Below the pieces are notes generated by a model. That model worked only from the letters and a program-made list of their open reading frames with translations, did no database searches and was not told where the DNA came from. A stretch of DNA of 64,000 nucleotides from Poecilobothrus nobilitatus (lineage: Eukaryota; Arthropoda; Insecta; Diptera; Dolichopodidae): NCBI GenBank assembly GCA_947095535.1, contig OX352773.1:210634093-210698092 (forward strand), given 5' to 3'. Shown here one piece after another: positions 58,660 through 64,000 of the stretch. The stretch's first letter is position 1; each line of letters starts with the position of its first letter. A program made the position numbers and the translations under genes.

Positions 58660-59240
58660 TTCGGAAAAATCGAAAAGAGTGTATAGTTGACTGTATCAAC
58701 TCTAGGATATACTATACTGTTTCTTTAACTAATTTTCGAACTTTTATGGGAGTTATTATGGGAGAATCCGTTCTTTCGTTCCAACCAAATTTCACAGAAG
58801 TTACAGCCATAAAACTTGATCATATTTTACAAATATTCAAATTAATTAACTATGAAGGTAAGATGGGATGAATTTGTCATAAAATTTAACTTTTTTTTTT
58901 AAAAAAATGTTGATATAACGCTAATTAGCCACTAAGTTATAAAAAATAAGTTGTATGACGGCTACTCAGACCTCCGGCCGAATTTGTTCAACTTAAATTG
59001 CAAAATTGGTATTTATATAAAAATGAAATAATAAAATTTCAGAATCCTTGCTTCATTCATTATTTTTTGAGTTATCGTGCAGAGCGACGAAAGCACATAT
59101 GTATGTATTTAAATCGAATGAGAACTCAATTCTGAGCCAGAATGTATATTTTTTTTCCATACATATTTTGCCTTCTTTATAATATTACAAACGAAATGGA
59201 AAATTTATTATAGGCTTCTGTTCGTACGGGTTATACAAAG
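58660..59240 (+). repeat. Degraded relative of the mini-me-like family, copy B
   Basis: It shares the left-end block GACTGTATCAACTCTAGGAT and AAGTTGTATGACGGCTACTC with 47245-47670. It shares TTATTTTTTGAGTTATCGTG with the Helentron-like element at 24990, at the position just before the GGAC tract, and ends with CGTACGGGTTATA. The GGAC tract is replaced by GCGACGAAAG. The open frame at 58629-58871 falls mostly inside it. Confidence 0.6.
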
Positions 59241-62200
59241 TTATGTTCGTACAATAACAATAGTATGTATGAATGTATTTTTTTTTGGTTGGAATAATGT
59301 CGTTTTTTAATGGCATTGTTTAATACCCGGGGAGTCATTTCTATATTATACATTTCTATTTAATTTCTTCTGTCTCTTTCTTTTCTGTTTGTATTTTATA
59401 CAGTCAGTTTTTGTACATTGTTAATACAACAGTTCTAATAATGAAAACAAAAATGAACAACGTGTGGTTGGTGTGTGAATGACAAAACTGTTGTTAATCA
59501 AAGAATTAAATCTATAAAAAAAAAAAAAAATACTGAATCATTTTAAAAGTCAAAAAATGAGTTCTTGTAAATTATTTTTTTTTGTTATTATTTCGACGGT
59601 TTTGATTTGTCACAGAGTTTATATTTTAATTAAAAAAAAAATAACGTATTATTTATGAGAGTTAATGTGATATAACAGTTTCTGGTAGATTTGATTTACA
59701 CAAAACTAATTGTAAATTATATTTTTACAATAATTTTATTGTTTAGTTGATGTGGTGGGAAGTAGCTAATTTTAAATTTACTGTTAAGAAATTGACATTT
59801 TGTTTAAATTTTTTCTATTAATTGGATTTAAAATTTGACAGTTTATCATGGCGTAGAAATAAAAGAAATATTTATGATCTTTCTTGTACAAATAGCTGCA
59901 GCCGAGTATTAAATGGCTCAGTAAAATTAATGATTTCCAGAAACTGAAGCTTAGTCAAATATGAATAATAATAATATAATAAATTAGTGGATGCCCCATG
60001 CTCCTTATAGGATGGGACAGGAAAAAAAATGAACCTTCAAAATAATTATAATTATAATTTAATTATAATTTATAATTTAAAACAACTTTATCGATTTATC
60101 TAAATTTAAAACAAAAATATTCATTTGACAGTTACGTTCCATTAAACTCAAAATGAAAAAAAAAAAACTTTTTTTCAAATGAAATAACATTTCTAAGCTT
60201 AAAAAAAACTTTTATTTTTGTATTGTTGCTATTGTTATCTTCGCAGTTCATTCAACGGTAAAACTTGTAAATGTTATCTTTTTTTTTAGCGCGTGTTTTG
60301 TTGATAAATTTTGTTTTGTTGTTGTTATTTTTCTTTTATTTATTTTTTATTACATAATTATCAGGTAAAAACGAATGAATAATTCATAGTGTCATCTTCT
60401 TTTAGGGATTTTGTTAAATTATTTGTTTTTGTTTTTTTGTTGTATTTTTAAAAAGTGAATTTATTACAACCTTTGTTTGTAAGCCGACTGATTTAAATAC
60501 CCCGGGCCCGTTACAAACAATATAAAAAAAGAACAAACTGAAAAAAAAAGAAACAAAATAAAAGTCATTTTTGGAGACAATCAACGAACAAAAAAAAAAA
60601 ATTACAAAAAAATATTAATACCAAAAGAATAACGGTTATGAAAAATAAAAACAAAGTACATACATAATTTCAATACATACATGATTATACAATTTATTTA
60701 TAAAAAATAGTGTTACCAACAGTATTTTATTTTGGTTTTTTTTTTTCGTTTTGTAATTGTTTAATTTTTTTTTTTTTTTTGCTCATTTTATTTATTGACA
60801 GGAAATGGAAGTAAAATTTAGTTATTGTTTTAATTTTGTTTTTGTTTTCTTTTTTTTTTTTGTATTTTATTTTGCATTTTTTGTATACTATTTATTAGAT
60901 ATTAAAGGGCAGGAAATATCAAAAACTTATAAAGGGGGAATTACAAAAAAAAAAAAAAAAAAAAAAATTAACAAAGAGAAACGAACAGGGCATTAATAAT
61001 AAATAAATAGCGAAAAATATAATATTAAAGAAGGAAATTTATTTATTTTTTTTTTATTTTTGTAAATGAAAAGAAATTCAAAAAAAAAAAAAAATAGTAT
61101 TTCAAGTATTTTTTGTTTTTTTTTTTTAAGATGTTTAAAACTTCTTTATACGACAACTTAAATATATTTTTAAAGAGTGCAAATTTTATGAATAAATAAA
61201 TAAAGTCACGTAGGGTAATTAACAATATTTTTTTTTTTTATTATTATTTTTACTTAGTTTTTTTTATTTATTTATTGTTTTTTGTAACTTGTGCATAATA
61301 AAGCGAATTGAAAAAAAAACGATTTTTTTGATTAAATTTTGATCAAATGAAATAAGTTTAGGTATTTTTGTAATTGGATTGCTGATAATAATTAATAAAA
61401 TACTGAAAAAGGATTATTTTTTTTTTTTACCTTTGTAAGAGTAAAAAATTATAAGATTTCAAATGACTTGAATGAAAATTTTTGATTGCAACACTTTAAC
61501 TCTTTAACTCTTATGTAAGTAAAACCGGAAACATTTAATTTCAATTATTGAGCAACAATTTAGATTTACATAATAAGTAATTTATTTTAAAGAATTAATT
61601 ATAATAATTTATCTTGAAATGCATTAAATTTGAATATTATAAATATTTTTTTGAAAAATATTCAAAAAATACATTTTATATTAACTGAATTTAATATTTG
61701 ATTCGATTTAAATTATTTGTAAAGGAAATATGGTATTAGTTTTACTTGTAAATATTTTTGTTTCTATTAGGTATATATATTTTTTTTAATTTTATATATG
61801 TATATGTATGTACATGATTGTTTCAATTAAAAAAAAAACAACATTTTAAAAACTCTTGAAAAAATATTTCATAAATTTTTTTTTTATATATCTATACATA
61901 ATTACATAGTACAATAAATATGTACTTTAAGAACATGTACTGTATACTGAATTACTGAAATATACATATAGGTATATAATTTTTTTAGTATATTTTAAAT
62001 GATTTTAAATGTAAAAATGAAATATGTATATCTTATATATAGCAAATTCAATGATATATATATATAAATGTATGTATATGCAGTTTTAATATTTAATTTT
62101 CTCAAATCTAAAATATTCATATTATTTATAGGTATTCTATCTCAATTATTGTTTAGAATTTAGAACAATAAATTCTTATTTCTAAAGGAGATTAAATGTT

Positions 62201-64000
62201 TTTTATGGAATAAATTAAAATTGAAAATTATTTCTGATTTTATACAAAAAAAAAAAAAACAAAAAAAAAAATCCTGTATTTTTATAAAAAGTAAAAAAAT
62301 ATTGTAATAATAATATAATCCTTTACCAATCTTTTCGTTTATATTGTACTATTTTTATAAACAAAAAAAAAAAATATACGACGATACGACTATATTTAAT
62401 TAAATAGACTTAGTAAAATGCATAAAATTACATAATCTCTATCGCTCTATCGTCATCATTGTTTCTGATATTGTCTGAAATGAAAATTCAGGAATTAATC
62501 TAGAATTAAAGATAAAAAAAGAGAAAAACCAAAAGAATATAAAACATCTATAATAACTTTGTTATTAAATCATCACATATTTTAGATACCTCCTCTAACA
62601 GTATATCACTAGAATTATAATTTATCTTTATATGAACTTTATCTTCATTAAAATACAAAATCCTATGAATATGGATATTGTGCTCTTCAATGGATTTACT
62701 TTAAAAATATAAAACTAAAATAGAAAAAAAAAAAACAGCAAATAATTCTTAAATCTTTTTATATCTGCTTTTGTGTCTTTTTTTTTTTTTTTATCAGTTA
62801 TAGCAATGGAATAAAATGAAATCCCTATTTTAAAAAGGTAAAAGAAATAAAAACCTCAGAATTGTCAGTATTTTTTATATATATACGAGCATTATATGGA
62901 TATTTTTATAATTTTATTTTCGCAAGAAAAAAAAAAATAATATCTTATACTCGCTACAGTTCACGTGAATATACCGTAAACAATTCGCGAGTTTTTTTTT
63001 TTTCTCTCTTTTTATGTCTTGTGTCTTGTTTTATAATAAAATTGACTCCCAACAAGGTATGATAGTATTATAGCTTAGAATTTGAATTTAATACTTGATA
63101 TTGTAAAAGGAAAAAACAAAAAAAAAATATTAGTTTTCTTTCAATTTTCAGGGGAGGCACGAAAATTAAATATAGAAAAGAAAAAATGTAAACAAAGTAA
63201 ATTATTAGAACCATGAGAATACAAAGAGATATAAAAAAAAAGATGAGTCCTTCTAGTTTGTCGCAATTTTAATATAATATTTTTCCTTTTTATTCTTTTA
63301 TATGAGTATATATGAGTTTTTGTTTTTTTTTTTCGGTTTTATAATTTTCTTTTCGGTTTTAATTCTTAAAAAAAAATATGAATAAAATTTTGAATTTTTT
63401 TGTTTTTGAATTTTCTTTCAATTTTTTGTTTTTTTTTCTGTAACAACAGATGTGGAAAAATTCATCTAAAATAATACAAAATTAAATAAAACCAAAAATT
63501 ATCAGTTCTTTTTTTAGTAAATAGTAATTCAAAAACCGCAACAAAGTACAATATCTGGTATAACCATATTTTTTAAAGACTTTTTTATTATACGTTTTTT
63601 TTTTGATTTTTATTTTTAACTTTTTGTAATGAACATTTAAGGAAAAAAAACTTTTTGCGAACCAAAGGTATTTTCCAGAAACAAAAAAAAAAAAATAAAT
63701 AAATAAATTGGGAATTGAAAAAAGCTAAAAATATAGTAAAACTTTTTCTAAGTTTTTTTATTTTATTTTTCTTATTTATTCTTTGAATTTTATTTACAAA
63801 ATTTTTAAACTTTTATTTTTCTTTAAGTCAATTTATTTTTAATTTGAAATTTATGAAAAGTATATTTAACAATAAAGTAAATATTACATTATGTAAATAA
63901 AAATAAAAAAAAAAACTAAATGTTTATCAATGAATAAACAATTGCATAGTTACAGGCGTTACGTTTCTGTTTCTTGATTAAATTTTAAATATTTTTGTTT
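59241..64000. other. Intronic A+T-rich DNA, last part
   Basis: No exon is recognised. Two short GC-rich motifs, ATACCCGGGGAGTC (59323-59336) and ATACCCCGGGCCCG (60497-60510), lie in the same orientation about 1.2 kb apart and may be transposon ends. AATTAT repeats occur at 60041-60080. Long A runs occur at 60945-60967 and 61080-61094. A donor-like CAAG/GTATGA at 63053-63062 follows an open frame from 62862, but the peptide has no recognisable domain. Confidence 0.5.

Larger units (their letters stand above)
36962..64000 (+). other. Presumed first intron of the FERM gene (open at the window end)
   Basis: No plus-strand segment after the donor site reads as the rest of a FERM F1 lobe or as any other recognisable domain. 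The open frames here are low-complexity or lie in repeats. I therefore infer an intron of more than 27 kb containing the transposons and repeats listed separately. A short exon could still be hidden because exons below about 60 residues are hard to see by eye in such A+T-rich DNA. Confidence 0.5.

Noticed and set aside
62862..63062. A possible exon ending at CAAG/GTATGA
   Set aside because: The peptide is low-complexity with no known domain, the acceptor side is unconvincing, and it does not read as the continuation of the FERM lobe.

Overview
The window looks like a piece of a very A+T-rich dipteran insect nuclear genome. The evidence is long runs of A or T, abundant TACA/TATG microsatellites, a spliced animal gene exon with a consensus donor site, and insect-type transposons: DD41D mariners, a non-LTR retrotransposon end, a tRNA-derived SINE, and a mini-me/Helentron-like element with a GGAC tract. 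Only one protein-coding exon of a host gene can be supported. No rRNA gene, true tRNA gene, CRISPR array or bacterial-type operon is present.

Layout. 1-18 kb is A+T-rich non-coding DNA carrying at least four palindromic or MITE-like elements (1011-1193, 2978-3448, 11963-12234, 14300-14819). 18.9-25.7 kb is a cluster of mobile DNA. It holds a TA-flanked 1.07-kb element with a SINE nested inside it, a 5'-truncated non-LTR retrotransposon between perfect 16-bp target duplications, and a ~2.9-kb Helentron-like element whose centre is a 16-unit array of ~146-bp tandem repeats. 29.2-30.2 kb is an internally deleted DD41D mariner. 36656-36961 is the first coding exon (plus strand) of a FERM-domain gene, most likely the FARP/Cdep family. 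From 36962 to the window end no further exon is recognisable, so this is probably a first intron of more than 27 kb. Within it lie a second decayed mariner, a second SINE copy, further copies of a dispersed hairpin-ended repeat, a TA-flanked 725-bp element and several strong hairpins.

How it fits together. The host gene contributes only its N terminus here: a Gly/Ser/Thr/Pro-rich leader and the first strand of the FERM domain. The rest of the sequence is shaped by transposition, mostly of non-autonomous families that depend on enzymes encoded elsewhere. The observations most worth following are the Helentron-like element with its internal satellite (22245-25172), the two-copy SINE family (19111, 56582), and a six-copy interspersed repeat with a terminal hairpin and a GGAC tract. 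Boundaries of decayed elements were set by eye and may be off by tens of bases.
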